Counted from the stretch's first letter, positions 1 through 9,493 are shown. The stretch is DNA of 18,064 nucleotides from Clostridia bacterium (GCA_012727745.1 JAAYGJ010000052.1:1-18064), one strand, 5' to 3'. Made by a program: numbers and translations. Notes: generated by a model from the letters alone, not told the origin.

Positions 1-375
1 ATCCCGGGAATGAAACCGCCGACAATGGACCTTTCCACTACAGCGGGATTTGCGATTACTACCATTATTATTGTGCAAATAATTGGCATCCGCAAACGTG
101 GATTAGTCGGCTATATCCGCCATTTTTTCCAACCGGTACCCTTCCTGTTCCCCTTAAACATAGTTGAGGAGCTGGTAAAACCGGTATCCCTTTCCCTCCG
201 TCTTTTCGGCAACATGTTTGGTGAGGAGATGGTGGTGGTTATCCTGTTCCTGTTGCTACCTTTCCTGTTGCCTACCCCGGTGATGTTCCTGGGACTCCTG
301 ATGGGGTTTATCCAGGCCTTTGTTTTTACTTTGTTGACCATTACTTACATCAGTGCATTCATTCATGGACATTAG
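1..375 (+). CDS. atpB: ATP synthase F0 subunit a, partial (5' end outside window)
   Basis: This is the C-terminal part of the membrane subunit a of the F-type ATP synthase, which forms the ion half-channels next to the c ring. The frame is open from base 1 (Ile-Pro-Gly-Met), so the ATG at 10 is internal and the true start lies to the left. The encoded 124 residues contain the hallmark LSLRLFGNM segment; its Arg, at codon 199-201, is the conserved residue that faces the c-ring carboxylate. Hydrophobic stretches follow (the VVVILFLLLPFLLP region and the GFIQAFVFTLLTITYI region), matching the last membrane helices of the family. It is the first visible gene of an atpB-E-F-H-A-G-D-C operon. The identification is very safe; only the missing N-terminus is uncertain. 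Confidence 0.97.
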   Translation: MPGMKPPTMDLSTTAGFAITTIIIVQIIGIRKRGLVGYIRHFFQPVPFLFPLNIVEELVKPVSLSLRLFGNMFGEEMVVVILFLLLPFLLPTPVMFLGLLMGFIQAFVFTLLTITYISAFIHGH

Positions 376-434
376 AACAGGCTATATTTAGCAGAGAACT
401 AGCAATAGTGTCAATTATACGAGCTAGAGGCATT

Positions 435-463
435 AAATTGAACTGGTAAACCGGTTTCAATTT
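435..463 (+). promoter_or_regulatory. Intercistronic hairpin upstream of atpE
   Basis: The arms AAATTGAA (435-442) and TTCAATTT (456-463) pair perfectly. An inner CTGG/CCGG stem (one G-U pair) closes a TAAA loop, with one bulged T at 455. No U-run follows, so this is not an intrinsic terminator. It lies in the 137-base atpB-atpE spacer, about 40 bases before the strong AGGAGG site of atpE. A role in mRNA processing or stability is inference. Confidence 0.6.
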
Positions 464-512
464 CACATCTCACTTCATACATTCCACTTCTAATATACAA
501 AGGAGGATACAT

Positions 513-740
513 ATGACTTCAGCATTAGGTTTTGTCGGCGTTGGTCTGGCTATCGGTTTGGCTGCCCTGGGCTCAGCCCTCGGTCAGGGCTATGCTACCA
601 GAGGAGCTATGGAGGGTATTGCCCGCCAGCCGGAAGCCGGTGGTGACATCCGTACCACTCTGTTGTTAGCCCTGGCTTTTATGGAAGCCCTGACGCTCTT
701 TTCCTTCGTTATTGCCATCTTAATGTGGACCAAACTTTAG
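513..740 (+). CDS. atpE: ATP synthase F0 subunit c (proteolipid)
   Basis: This 75-residue hairpin of two membrane helices oligomerises into the rotor ring that carries ions across the membrane. Helix 1 has a glycine/alanine ladder (G20, A22, G24, G26, A28). The polar loop is R38-Q39-P40, which contacts gamma and epsilon. Helix 2 carries the ion-binding E58. Compared with Na+-translocating rings such as that of Ilyobacter tartaricus, the helix-1 Gln is kept (Q25), but the Ser and Thr that follow the Glu are Ala59 and Leu60, so proton coupling is predicted. The ATG is preceded by a near-ideal AAAGGAGG site. The gene stands between two RNA hairpins (435-463 and 741-790), unlike the rest of the operon. 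Confidence 0.98.
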   Translation: MTSALGFVGVGLAIGLAALGSALGQGYATRGAMEGIARQPEAGGDIRTTLLLALAFMEALTLFSFVIAILMWTKL

Positions 741-790
741 GGGCAGGACGGGCGAATAGGACGGCAGAACGCCCTTATTCGCCCTTGCCC
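741..790 (+). promoter_or_regulatory. Intercistronic stem-loop immediately after atpE
   Basis: The stem starts at the base after the atpE stop. The outer pair is GGGCA (741-745) with TGCCC (786-790). The main stem is GGGCGAATA (750-758) with TATTCGCCC (776-784). An inner GGC/GCC (763-765 with 771-773) closes an AGAAC loop. No U-run follows and atpF starts 29 bases later, so read-through is expected. It could block 3'-to-5' decay of an atpB-atpE segment; that is inference. Confidence 0.65.
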
Positions 791-818
791 TACTGGCAAT
801 AGTGGAAGGAGGTAGGAA

Positions 819-1325
819 ATGGAGGCTATTTTTGATGCTCTAAGTCTGGATTTATGGACCCTTGGCTGGCAGGTTGTCAACCTGTTATTTGTCATGGGTG
901 TCCTTTATTATTTCCTGCATAAGCCCCTGGGTAGAATCCTGGCTGAACGGGAAGCAAAAATAGAAGGCAGCCTTAACGAGGCAGCCTTGGCTAAAGAAAA
1001 AGCACAAAGCATGCTGGCCGAATACCAGCAACAACTTGCCAATGCCCGCCAGGAAGCCCAGGACATCCTCGACCGGGCGGCTAAAATGGCGGATGAAACT
1101 AAAGAGCAAATAATAAGCAAAGCCCGGGAAGAAGCCAACCGTACTCTGGAACAGGCCCAAGCCGAAATCGAAAATGAGAAAGTCAAGGCCCTGGCAGCTA
1201 TCCGTAGCGAGGCGGCTACTCTGGCTATTATGGCTGCCGGCAAAGTGCTGGAACGATCTTTAACTACTGAGGACCAGATAAGGTTGGCTCGCGAAGCAGT
1301 AGCTGAAATGGAGCGGTTGCAATGA
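819..1325 (+). CDS. atpF: ATP synthase F0 subunit b (peripheral stalk)
   Basis: This 168-residue subunit is half of the stator stalk that holds alpha3beta3 still against the rotating ring. One membrane helix lies at about residues 14-34 (the LGWQVVNLLFVMGVLYYFL region), followed by the family's HKPLGRIL segment. A long, charged, Ala/Glu/Gln-rich helix then runs to the C-terminus and should form the right-handed coiled coil that binds delta. The length is typical for the family. The ATG at 819 has an AAGGAGG site 7 bases upstream. The TGA stop overlaps the atpH start (ATGA), indicating translational coupling of the two stator subunits. Confidence 0.97.
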   Translation: MEAIFDALSLDLWTLGWQVVNLLFVMGVLYYFLHKPLGRILAEREAKIEGSLNEAALAKEKAQSMLAEYQQQLANARQEAQDILDRAAKMADETKEQIISKAREEANRTLEQAQAEIENEKVKALAAIRSEAATLAIMAAGKVLERSLTTEDQIRLAREAVAEMERLQ

Positions 1326-1858
1326 GCACACAAGCCATAGCCCGCCGTTATGCCGGCGCCCTCTTTGAGGCAGCCAGGGAAAAGGGTGATCCCTTAGAAT
1401 TTGCCTCCGCCCTGGAACAGGTCAGCCGGACTCTGGACGAAAATGCAGACTTTCGCCGCTTAATTTACCACCGGCTTTTCCCTGTGCGGGAGAAACAAAA
1501 AATTATGGTGGCTGCATTCCCTGATTTTAACCCGCTGCTGATGAATTTTCTCAACCTGGTGCTATATAAGGGCCGCGAACGGGCCCTTCCGGAGATAGCC
1601 CTTCAGTTCCGCCGCCTGGTGGACCGGGAAAACAAGGTTATGCCGGTAGAACTGCGTTCAGCAGTGCCTTTGCCGGAGGAGGTTACAGCAGCTTTAAAAC
1701 AGCGCCTGGCGGAAATAACCGGGCACAAAATCCGTCTTCATAATAAAATAGATCCGGCAATCCTGGGAGGGATAATAATCCGCCTGGGAGACCGGGTGCT
1801 TGATGCCAGCTTGAAGAAAAAACTGGAGCTAATGGCTCTACACTTGAAAAAGGCTTAA
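1322..1858 (+). CDS. atpH: ATP synthase F1 subunit delta
   Basis: This 178-residue delta subunit caps the F1 head and joins it to the b stalk. The N-terminal helical domain opens with the conserved AIARRYAGALFEAA segment. The C-terminal domain holds the family signature ILGGIIIRLGDRVLDASLKKKL, about residues 147-168. The length is normal. It begins inside the last codons of atpF (4-base overlap, ATGA). A 30-base spacer follows before atpA. There are no odd residues or interruptions. Confidence 0.97.
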   Translation: MSTQAIARRYAGALFEAAREKGDPLEFASALEQVSRTLDENADFRRLIYHRLFPVREKQKIMVAAFPDFNPLLMNFLNLVLYKGRERALPEIALQFRRLVDRENKVMPVELRSAVPLPEEVTAALKQRLAEITGHKIRLHNKIDPAILGGIIIRLGDRVLDASLKKKLELMALHLKKA

Positions 1859-1888
1859 AATGGTAGAGCAAAGGGGTGAAAAGTTGCT

Positions 1889-3412
<1,524 letters not shown>

Positions 3413-3426
3413 GGTGGTGAGCCGCT

Positions 3427-4278
3427 ATGGCCTGTATGCGTGACCTGAAGCGCCGCATTCGCAGCATTAGCAATATCCAGCATATCACCCGCGCCATGAA
3501 GATGGTTGCGGCCTCCAAGCTGCGTCGGGCTCAGATCAATGTTACGGCAACCCGGCCTTACACCTACAAACTGGAGGAAGTTATCGGCCGCCTGATTGCT
3601 ACTGTAGACCCGGAGACTCAGCCTCTGATGGCACCCAGGGAAGTTAAAAAAGTGGGGTATGTTTTGCTTACCTCTGACCGCGGCCTGGCCGGAGGTTACA
3701 ATGCCAGCCTGATCCGTTTGACCGATGAGCACCTGCAAGCGCAAAAGCATGCCACCACCCTTGTGGCGGTCGGACGAAAAGGTAGGGACTATTTCCGGCG
3801 CCGGCAGGTAGAGATTGCTGCCAGCTACACAGAGCTGGGGGATATACCTGACATGTTCCAGGCCCGGGAGCTGGCCCGGCAGTTAATGGACCTCTACCTG
3901 TCCGGTGCGGTAGATGAGCTGCACCTGGTGTACAGCCGTTTTTATTCAGCAATTCGTAACGTACCGCGAGTGGAACAACTGTTGCCCCTTGCTCCCCGAA
4001 AAGGGGAGGCAGGCGCTGAGGGAGAATATATTTATGAACCTTCACCGGAAATTGTGCTCCGTTCCCTGCTGCCCCGTTATTGCGAGATAAAAGTCTACCA
4101 GGCCCTGCTAGAGGCCAAGGCCAGTGAACACGGGGCCCGCATGACGGCTATGGACAACGCCACCAAGAACGCCGGCGAAATGATCGATATGTTTACCCTG
4201 TCCTTCAATAGAGCTCGTCAGGCTGCTATCACCAGGGAAATTACGGAGGTTGTAGCCGGGGCCGACGCATTGAAGTAA
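3427..4278 (+). CDS. atpG: ATP synthase F1 subunit gamma
   Basis: This 283-residue central-shaft subunit rotates inside alpha3beta3 and transmits torque. The N-terminal helix has the family pattern LKRRIRSISNIQHITRAMKM followed by VAASKLRRAQ. The C-terminal helix has the family pattern around MTAMDNATKNAGEMI, ending TREITEVVAGADAL. The central Rossmann-like domain contains the conserved TSDRGLAGGYNA. The length is usual for the family. The ATG is preceded by AAGGTGGTG starting at the atpA stop, and only 14 bases separate the two genes. Confidence 0.98.
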   Translation: MACMRDLKRRIRSISNIQHITRAMKMVAASKLRRAQINVTATRPYTYKLEEVIGRLIATVDPETQPLMAPREVKKVGYVLLTSDRGLAGGYNASLIRLTDEHLQAQKHATTLVAVGRKGRDYFRRRQVEIAASYTELGDIPDMFQARELARQLMDLYLSGAVDELHLVYSRFYSAIRNVPRVEQLLPLAPRKGEAGAEGEYIYEPSPEIVLRSLLPRYCEIKVYQALLEAKASEHGARMTAMDNATKNAGEMIDMFTLSFNRARQAAITREITEVVAGADALK

Positions 4279-4292
4279 AGGAGGGATAAGAT

Positions 4293-5681
4293 ATGAACCA
4301 GGGACAAGTAGTGCAGGTTATTGGCCCGGTGGTTGACGTAGAATTTGCCAGCGACCAGCTGCCTGACCTGTATAATGCTATAGTTATAAAAACTGATAAA
4401 ATCAACGTCACTATGGAAGCGATGCAGCACCTGGGTAATAACACTGTCCGCTGTGTGGCATTGTCCTCCACTGACGGCTTGCAGCGGGGTATGCTCGCCG
4501 TTGACACGGGAGCGCCTATTACTGTTCCGGTAGGCCGCGAAACCCTGGGCAGGTTGTTTAACGTTTTGGGCGAGCCCATTGACGAGCAGGGACCGGTGGA
4601 CGCTAAGGAAAGACTGCCTATCCACCGGCCAGCGCCCGGTTTTGAAGACCTGGAGCCTTCAACGGAAATACTGGAGACGGGGATAAAAGTCGTCGACCTC
4701 CTGGCTCCCTATGCCAAAGGCGGCAAAATCGGCCTCTTCGGCGGCGCCGGGGTTGGTAAAACCGTACTGATTATGGAACTCATCCGCAATATCGCCTACG
4801 AACACGGCGGTTTTTCCGTATTTTCAGGTGTGGGTGAACGCACCCGCGAAGGTAATGACCTTTACCTGGAAATGAAAGAATCGGGAGTTATTGACAAGAC
4901 TGCTCTGGTATTCGGCCAGATGAATGAGCCTCCGGGAGCCCGCCTGCGGGCAGGTTTAACCGGCTTGACGATCGCTGAGTATTTTCGCGATGTAGAAGGG
5001 CAGGATGTCCTGCTGTTTATTGACAATATTTTCCGCTTTGTCCAGGCCGGTTCCGAAGTGTCAGCTTTGCTGGGCCGGATGCCTTCTGCTGTGGGTTACC
5101 AGCCGACTCTGGCCACTGAGATGGGAGCTCTGCAAGAACGGATTACCTCCACCCGCAAAGGCTCCATCACTTCCGTCCAGGCTATCTATGTCCCGGCTGA
5201 CGACCTGACCGACCCGGCGCCGGCAACTACCTTTGCCCACCTGGACGCCACTACGGTCCTGTCGCGGGCTATCGCCGAGCTGGGCATTTACCCGGCAGTG
5301 GACCCCCTTGACTCTACTTCCCGTATCCTTGATCCCCGCGTCGTGGGAGAAGAGCACTACCAGGTGGCCCGGGGAGTGCAGCAGGTACTGCAGCGCTATA
5401 AAGAGCTTCAAGATATTATCGCCATCCTCGGCATGGACGAACTTTCCGAGGAGGACAAACTGACGGTAGCCCGGGCGCGTAAAATACAGCGTTTCCTGTC
5501 CCAGCCCTTCCACGTGGCCGAGGCCTTTACCGGCCAGCCGGGCGTTTATGTGCCATTGAAGGAAACTGTGCGCGGCTTCAAGGAGATCCTGGAAGGCAAA
5601 CATGACGATTTGCCGGAGCAGGCTTTCTTTATGGTGGGTACTATTGAAGAAGCCGTCAAGAAGGGCCAGGAGCTGATGTAG
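4293..5681 (+). CDS. atpD: ATP synthase F1 subunit beta (catalytic)
   Basis: This 462-residue catalytic subunit makes or hydrolyses ATP at the alpha/beta interface. Visible motifs are the P-loop GGAGVGKT at 150-157 (K156, T157), the GERTREG segment with the general-base glutamate E182, the Walker B region around LLFIDNIFRF, and the DELSEED loop at 382-388, which touches gamma and epsilon. The length is typical. The ATG has AAAGGAGGG about 10 bases upstream in the 14-base spacer after atpG. The stop codon abuts the atpC start with no gap. Confidence 0.98.
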   Translation: MNQGQVVQVIGPVVDVEFASDQLPDLYNAIVIKTDKINVTMEAMQHLGNNTVRCVALSSTDGLQRGMLAVDTGAPITVPVGRETLGRLFNVLGEPIDEQGPVDAKERLPIHRPAPGFEDLEPSTEILETGIKVVDLLAPYAKGGKIGLFGGAGVGKTVLIMELIRNIAYEHGGFSVFSGVGERTREGNDLYLEMKESGVIDKTALVFGQMNEPPGARLRAGLTGLTIAEYFRDVEGQDVLLFIDNIFRFVQAGSEVSALLGRMPSAVGYQPTLATEMGALQERITSTRKGSITSVQAIYVPADDLTDPAPATTFAHLDATTVLSRAIAELGIYPAVDPLDSTSRILDPRVVGEEHYQVARGVQQVLQRYKELQDIIAILGMDELSEEDKLTVARARKIQRFLSQPFHVAEAFTGQPGVYVPLKETVRGFKEILEGKHDDLPEQAFFMVGTIEEAVKKGQELM

Positions 5682-6086
5682 ATGCCGGCCTTAATGCTGG
5701 AAGTTATCACTCCCGAGAAAATAGTTTTAAAGACAGAGGCTGCTTCTGTGACTGCCCCCGGTATACAGGGCTATCTCGGGGTTCTGCCCCGGCATGCCCC
5801 TTTGATTACTCCCCTCAAGGCCGGAGTAGTGACTTATAGCCGGGAAGGGTCAGAAGCAGAGCGACTGGCTGTTTCCGGCGGTTTTCTGGAAGCAGGTGCC
5901 GATCGGGTAGTTATCCTGGCAGATACCGCCGAAAAGGCGACAGATATCGATGTTGAACGGGCCCGCCAGGCTAAAGAACGGGCAGAGAAGCGTCTGCGGG
6001 AACGGCCTGCCAACCTTGACGTCGCCCGGGCCGAAGCAGCCTTGCAGCGGGCCTTGGCCCGGCTTAAGGCTGCCGGTGTTTGCTGA
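5682..6086 (+). CDS. atpC: ATP synthase F1 subunit epsilon
   Basis: This 134-residue epsilon subunit is part of the rotor and an inhibitor of ATP hydrolysis. The N-terminal beta-sandwich contains the family segment GYLGVLPRHAPLITPL (residues 30-45). The C-terminal helical hairpin is at about 86-132. The start of the first helix reads I89-D90-V91-E92-R93-A94, fitting the I/L-D-x-x-R-A motif that binds ATP in Bacillus PS3 epsilon, so nucleotide-dependent inhibition is possible. ATG directly follows the atpD TAG, and the SD (AGGAG) lies inside the end of atpD, suggesting coupling. It is the last atp gene. Confidence 0.97.
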   Translation: MPALMLEVITPEKIVLKTEAASVTAPGIQGYLGVLPRHAPLITPLKAGVVTYSREGSEAERLAVSGGFLEAGADRVVILADTAEKATDIDVERARQAKERAEKRLRERPANLDVARAEAALQRALARLKAAGVC

Positions 6087-6104
6087 GGAGCGCGTTTATT
6101 CTGA

Positions 6105-6151
6105 TAGCCCCCTGGTAAGAATAGGTATGATACTAATCTGCAAGGGGGCTA
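6105..6151 (+). promoter_or_regulatory. Stem-loop that sequesters the SD of the YwmB-like gene
   Basis: TAGCCCCCT (6105-6113) pairs perfectly with AGGGGGCTA (6143-6151), leaving a 29-base loop. The 3' arm covers the AAGGGGG ribosome binding site (6142-6148) of the TTG start at 6157, so folding should lower translation initiation. A short T-rich stretch follows (TATTTTG). A terminator is a poorer explanation because the loop is large and the U-run weak. Confidence 0.5.
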
Positions 6152-6156
6152 ATATT

Positions 6157-7008
6157 TTGTACTGGCACTGGTTTAAATCCCTGCGTTATAATTTTAAATT
6201 ATTTCTGCTGTTTCTACTGCTTTTGAGTTTTAGCAGCGGCATGCTTTTGTCCCGCCAGCTGTTTGCCGGGACAGAGAGACAGCTACTGCCTGATAGCCAG
6301 GCAGCTATTGAGCAAGAATATAGCAGCGCCGCAGATCCGGTCCCGGGCATGTTGCTGACGGCAGTTGCCGCCAGCGGCGCCCGCCTGGACAGCGTTAATC
6401 TGGAAGCGTGGGCCAGCCTGAAGCCCGATTTTTTATCCGCAGCAACGGTACAGCAACTGGCCCGCCAGGTGGCCCGTGCTTTGGGGCTGGACCTGGATGC
6501 CGGGCTGACAGAATATAACGAAGAAAATTTCCATGCCGTATTCTGGGAAGGGGAAATAGAAACAGGGGTGAAACTGTACTTTTCTTTACAGAGCCTTAAA
6601 GGCAGCGAGGAAGACAGCGAAACCTACCTGCTGGTAAACCTGGCAGGCAACCCTAGCGAGGGGGAGGGGCAGCTCATAAAATGGCGGCAAAAAGTTGAGG
6701 CAGCCTTTTCCCCCTGGCAGGTACAGCCTCAGCTGACCTACAGCCTGACGGGTGTTATCCCCGGCAAACTCAGCCCCGTGGAAAGAAAACAGCGGGCGCA
6801 GGCGGTGCTGGCAGCCCTGCAAGCAGAAGAGATTGAGGGACTTGAAGACGATATGCTGATATCCCTCAGCGCTTATTCACCCCATTTACCCATTTCTTTA
6901 TATGTTGCCGGCCGGCCGGTAAACGCCAATGTTGCCCTGCGCTACCATGATAGCGATGGAAATACCTATATCCATTTAGGTTCACCTCTATTGGGTGGCG
7001 GATATTAA
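6157..7008 (+). CDS. ywmB: YwmB-like membrane-anchored protein (DUF1779 type)
   Basis: This protein has 283 residues from a TTG start. The TTG is chosen because AAGGGGG sits 8 bases upstream; an ATG at 6127 is in frame but has no good SD, and the longer open frame merely runs back into atpC. Residues about 12-35 (the NFKLFLLFLLLLSFSSG region) form a signal anchor or uncleaved signal, and the remainder should lie outside the membrane. The alternating polar/hydrophobic C-terminal half and the position between atpC and murA match YwmB of Bacillus subtilis, annotated as a TATA-box-binding-like fold of unknown role. Assignment rests mainly on gene order, the anchor and approximate length; no catalytic motif is visible. 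Confidence 0.7.
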   Translation: MYWHWFKSLRYNFKLFLLFLLLLSFSSGMLLSRQLFAGTERQLLPDSQAAIEQEYSSAADPVPGMLLTAVAASGARLDSVNLEAWASLKPDFLSAATVQQLARQVARALGLDLDAGLTEYNEENFHAVFWEGEIETGVKLYFSLQSLKGSEEDSETYLLVNLAGNPSEGEGQLIKWRQKVEAAFSPWQVQPQLTYSLTGVIPGKLSPVERKQRAQAVLAALQAEEIEGLEDDMLISLSAYSPHLPISLYVAGRPVNANVALRYHDSDGNTYIHLGSPLLGGGY

Positions 7009-7032
7009 AGGCTGTATGTTAACTACAAAGTA

Positions 7033-7054
7033 TGCTATAATTGAATTTAAATTC
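7033..7054 (+). promoter_or_regulatory. Candidate murA promoter with extended -10 and palindrome
   Basis: TGCTATAAT at 7033-7041 is a perfect extended -10. The -35 position (about 7013-7018, TGTATG) is weak, as often tolerated with an extended -10. Immediately downstream, GAATTTAAATTC (7043-7054) is a perfect 12-base palindrome spanning the expected start of transcription. Factor identity is unknown. Confidence 0.5.
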
Positions 7055-7086
7055 GATGCGTTAAACGCTGAAGGGGCTATGAGAAA

Positions 7087-8361
7087 TTGGAGGTAATCGT
7101 AATTCAGGGCCAGTCTCGCCTGCAGGGACGGGTGACTATCAGCGGCTCTAAAAATGCCGTCCTGCCGGTTTTAGCTGCCTGTCTGCTGACAGAGGAAGAA
7201 TGCTACCTGGAGGATATCCCCCGCCTGGTTGATGTTGATACTATGGGTGGCGTTATCGGCGAAATGGGGTGCTCGATTTATCCTGAGGGGGTTAACGGGC
7301 TACGCATAAATGCAGGCTCACTCCGCAGCGTCGAGCCACCTTATGAATATGTACGCCGTATGCGGGCTTCTTTTCTGGTCATGGGACCTCTTCTGGGCCG
7401 TATCGGCCGGGTAAAAATATCGCTGCCAGGGGGATGCGCCATTGGCGCCCGCCCTATTGATCTCCATCTTAAAGGCATGGCAGCACTGGGGGCCAGCATC
7501 AAAGTCAGCAAAGGCTATGTCGAAGCTGAGGCGACCCGTTTGAAAGGGGCGTCAATATACCTCGACTATCCCAGTGTGGGCGCAACCGAGAACATTATGA
7601 TGGCTGCTGCTCTGGCCGAGGGCACCACCGTTATTGAGAACGCTGCTGGTGAGCCGGAAATAGTAGACCTGGCGAACCTAATCAATAATATGGGTGGCCA
7701 TGTGACCGGCGCCGGGACAAGGGTTATCAAGATCGAAGGGGTCAAAAAACTTCACGGCGCCCGCCATGCTGTTATCCCCGACCGGATAGAAGCGGCGACC
7801 TTTATGATTGCTGCCGCTGCGACCGGGGGTGACGTTTTTCTGGAGAACGTCATCCCCCCCCACTTAAAAGCAGTTATGGCCAAGCTCAGTGAAACCGGAG
7901 CGTCGCTGCAGGAGGAAGACAGCGGTATTAGAGTACGGGCTGACCTGCCCCTAAAAGCGGTTGATATTAAAACTATGCCTTATCCCGGCTTCCCTACCGA
8001 CATGCAGGCCCAGTTTATGGCCCTGCTGACTACCGCCCGGGGCAGCAGCGTAATTACTGAAACAGTATTTGAAAACCGTTTTATGCACGTCAACGAACTG
8101 AAAAGAATGGGAGCCAATATTGTTATCGAAGGCCACTGCGCTGTTGTCAAAGGCAGAAAGTCGTTGAGCGGTGCCAAAGTAAAGGCTACCGATCTACGGG
8201 CCGGAGCAGCCCTGGTGATTGCCGGGCTGATGGCCGAAGGAGAGACGGTTATTTCCTGCGTCAATCACATTGACCGCGGCTATGAAAATATCGTCGGCAA
8301 GATGCAGGCTCTAGGTGCTAATATCAAAAGAGTACCTGCATTAAAGCATGCAGCTTTTTAA
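7087..8361 (+). CDS. murA: UDP-N-acetylglucosamine 1-carboxyvinyltransferase
   Basis: MurA transfers enolpyruvate from phosphoenolpyruvate to UDP-GlcNAc in the cytosol, the first committed step of peptidoglycan synthesis and the target of fosfomycin. The protein has 424 residues. K22-N23 in the GSKNAVLP segment and the active-site loop GGCAIGARPIDLHL, with C117, match the catalytic Lys/Asn and the fosfomycin-sensitive Cys of the family. Start: TTG at 7087, with GAAGGGG about 10 bases upstream; no ATG or GTG lies in frame nearby. A five-codon ATG frame (7079-7096) overlaps this start out of frame. The gene has its own likely promoter (7033-7041) and ends at a strong terminator, so it can be expressed apart from its neighbours. 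Confidence 0.96.
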   Translation: MEVIVIQGQSRLQGRVTISGSKNAVLPVLAACLLTEEECYLEDIPRLVDVDTMGGVIGEMGCSIYPEGVNGLRINAGSLRSVEPPYEYVRRMRASFLVMGPLLGRIGRVKISLPGGCAIGARPIDLHLKGMAALGASIKVSKGYVEAEATRLKGASIYLDYPSVGATENIMMAAALAEGTTVIENAAGEPEIVDLANLINNMGGHVTGAGTRVIKIEGVKKLHGARHAVIPDRIEAATFMIAAAATGGDVFLENVIPPHLKAVMAKLSETGASLQEEDSGIRVRADLPLKAVDIKTMPYPGFPTDMQAQFMALLTTARGSSVITETVFENRFMHVNELKRMGANIVIEGHCAVVKGRKSLSGAKVKATDLRAGAALVIAGLMAEGETVISCVNHIDRGYENIVGKMQALGANIKRVPALKHAAF

Positions 8362-8369
8362 GCATAACA

Positions 8370-8396
8370 ACCGCCCCGGCAGGGCGGTATTTTTTT
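8370..8396 (+). terminator. Intrinsic terminator after murA
   Basis: ACCGCCC (8370-8376) and GGGCGGT (8382-8388) form a perfect 7-bp stem with a CGGCA loop, followed by A and seven T residues. It begins 9 bases after the murA stop and separates murA from spoIID. Confidence 0.93.
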
Positions 8397-8464
8397 ATCC
8401 TCCTCAACATATAGATTTACTGCCAAGATGGTGATAAATACCAGCAAGCGGGGGAGGTGCAAGC

Positions 8465-9448
8465 TTGCGCAAATTAATGGGCTTAGTTGTTTTTTTTATT
8501 ATTGCCGGGACAATTATCATGCCAGCGTTGATTATTGCAGGCCTGCGCCTGTTAGAAGCTCCGGTAGAGACCCAGACGGGCGAGCGCCTGGTACGGGTTT
8601 ATTTACACCGGACCGGTGTAAGCAGAACCTTTCCTCTGGAAGAATACCTGGTTGGCGTAGTTGCCGGCGAGATGCCGGCCAATTTTGAAGTTGAAGCCCT
8701 GAAAGCACAGGCTATTGCCGCCCGCACTTATACCCTGAAAAAGATTGAGCAGGCCAAAGATTTGCCGGGCAGCCGCCACGAGAACGCAGACATCTGTACC
8801 GACGCCACCCACTGCCAGGCCTGGCTTGATGAGGCCAGTTTACGGCAACAGTGGGGTTTGGTAAATTACTGGCGTTATCACAAAAGAATTAAAGACGCAG
8901 TAAATGCGACCCGGGGCCTGGTTCTCACCTACCAGGGCAAACTTATTGAGCCTGTCTATCACAGCAACGGTGGCGGCCGTACCGAGAGCGCCGCTGCTGT
9001 ATGGGGAGGGGATATTCCTTACCTCCAGAGTGTAGCTTCACCCTGGGATCGGGAAAGCCCCCACTACCGGGACAGCCTCAGCTTCAGCCTGCAGGAACTG
9101 GAGAACAAACTGGGCGTTAATCTATCAGCCGTACCGGCCGCCGCCCTGGCAGCGCCCTCCGGCAGTGCCATGAAAGTAATAGAACAAACACCTACCGGGC
9201 GGGTTAAAACCATCGTGATAGGCGACAAAACCTTTGCTGCTACTGAATTGCGGCAGCTGCTGGGCCTGCCTTCTACCGATTTTAGCTGGGAGGTCGCAGG
9301 GGAGCAAATAATCTTTACCACCATAGGCTATGGCCACGCTGTTGGCATGAGCCAGTACGGCGCCAACGGCATGGCTGCAGAAGGCAAAAAGTTTAATGAG
9401 ATTTTAAGCCATTACTACCAGGGGGTAAAGATCGAAAGAGTCTACTAG
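8465..9448 (+). CDS. spoIID: Stage II sporulation protein D (peptidoglycan lytic transglycosylase)
   Basis: SpoIID cuts glycan strands together with SpoIIP to let the mother-cell membrane migrate around the forespore. The protein has 327 residues. A membrane anchor lies at about 5-28. The motif GVVAGEMPANF carries E69, aligned with the catalytic glutamate of the family. C111 and C117 (CTDATHC) correspond to the zinc-binding cysteine pair reported for clostridial SpoIID. The C-terminal part shows the family's YHSNGGGRTE and GYGHAVGMSQYGANGM segments. The TTG start at 8465 is supported by GGGGGAGGTG just upstream; an in-frame ATG four codons later is the only close alternative. It follows the murA terminator, so it needs its own promoter; I could not identify a convincing sigma-E site. 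Confidence 0.95.
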   Translation: MRKLMGLVVFFIIAGTIIMPALIIAGLRLLEAPVETQTGERLVRVYLHRTGVSRTFPLEEYLVGVVAGEMPANFEVEALKAQAIAARTYTLKKIEQAKDLPGSRHENADICTDATHCQAWLDEASLRQQWGLVNYWRYHKRIKDAVNATRGLVLTYQGKLIEPVYHSNGGGRTESAAAVWGGDIPYLQSVASPWDRESPHYRDSLSFSLQELENKLGVNLSAVPAAALAAPSGSAMKVIEQTPTGRVKTIVIGDKTFAATELRQLLGLPSTDFSWEVAGEQIIFTTIGYGHAVGMSQYGANGMAAEGKKFNEILSHYYQGVKIERVY

Positions 9449-9493
9449 CGACAAGAGAAAAGGAGAGGAGAACGGAGAGTCCCGGCTTAACAA

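Noticed and set aside
5950..6156. Long N-terminal extension of the YwmB-like frame back into atpC
   Set aside because: It overlaps atpC out of frame, has no SD, and the TTG at 6157 has AAGGGGG at good spacing directly before the membrane anchor.
7079..7096. Five-codon ATG frame overlapping the murA TTG start, considered as a coupling peptide
   Set aside because: The only SD is 2 bases from its ATG, too close; it is more likely chance within the murA ribosome binding region.
8406..8442. Possible sigma-E promoter for spoIID (CATATA-like -35)
   Set aside because: No CATACAnT-like -10 lies at 13-15 bases; matches are too poor to claim.
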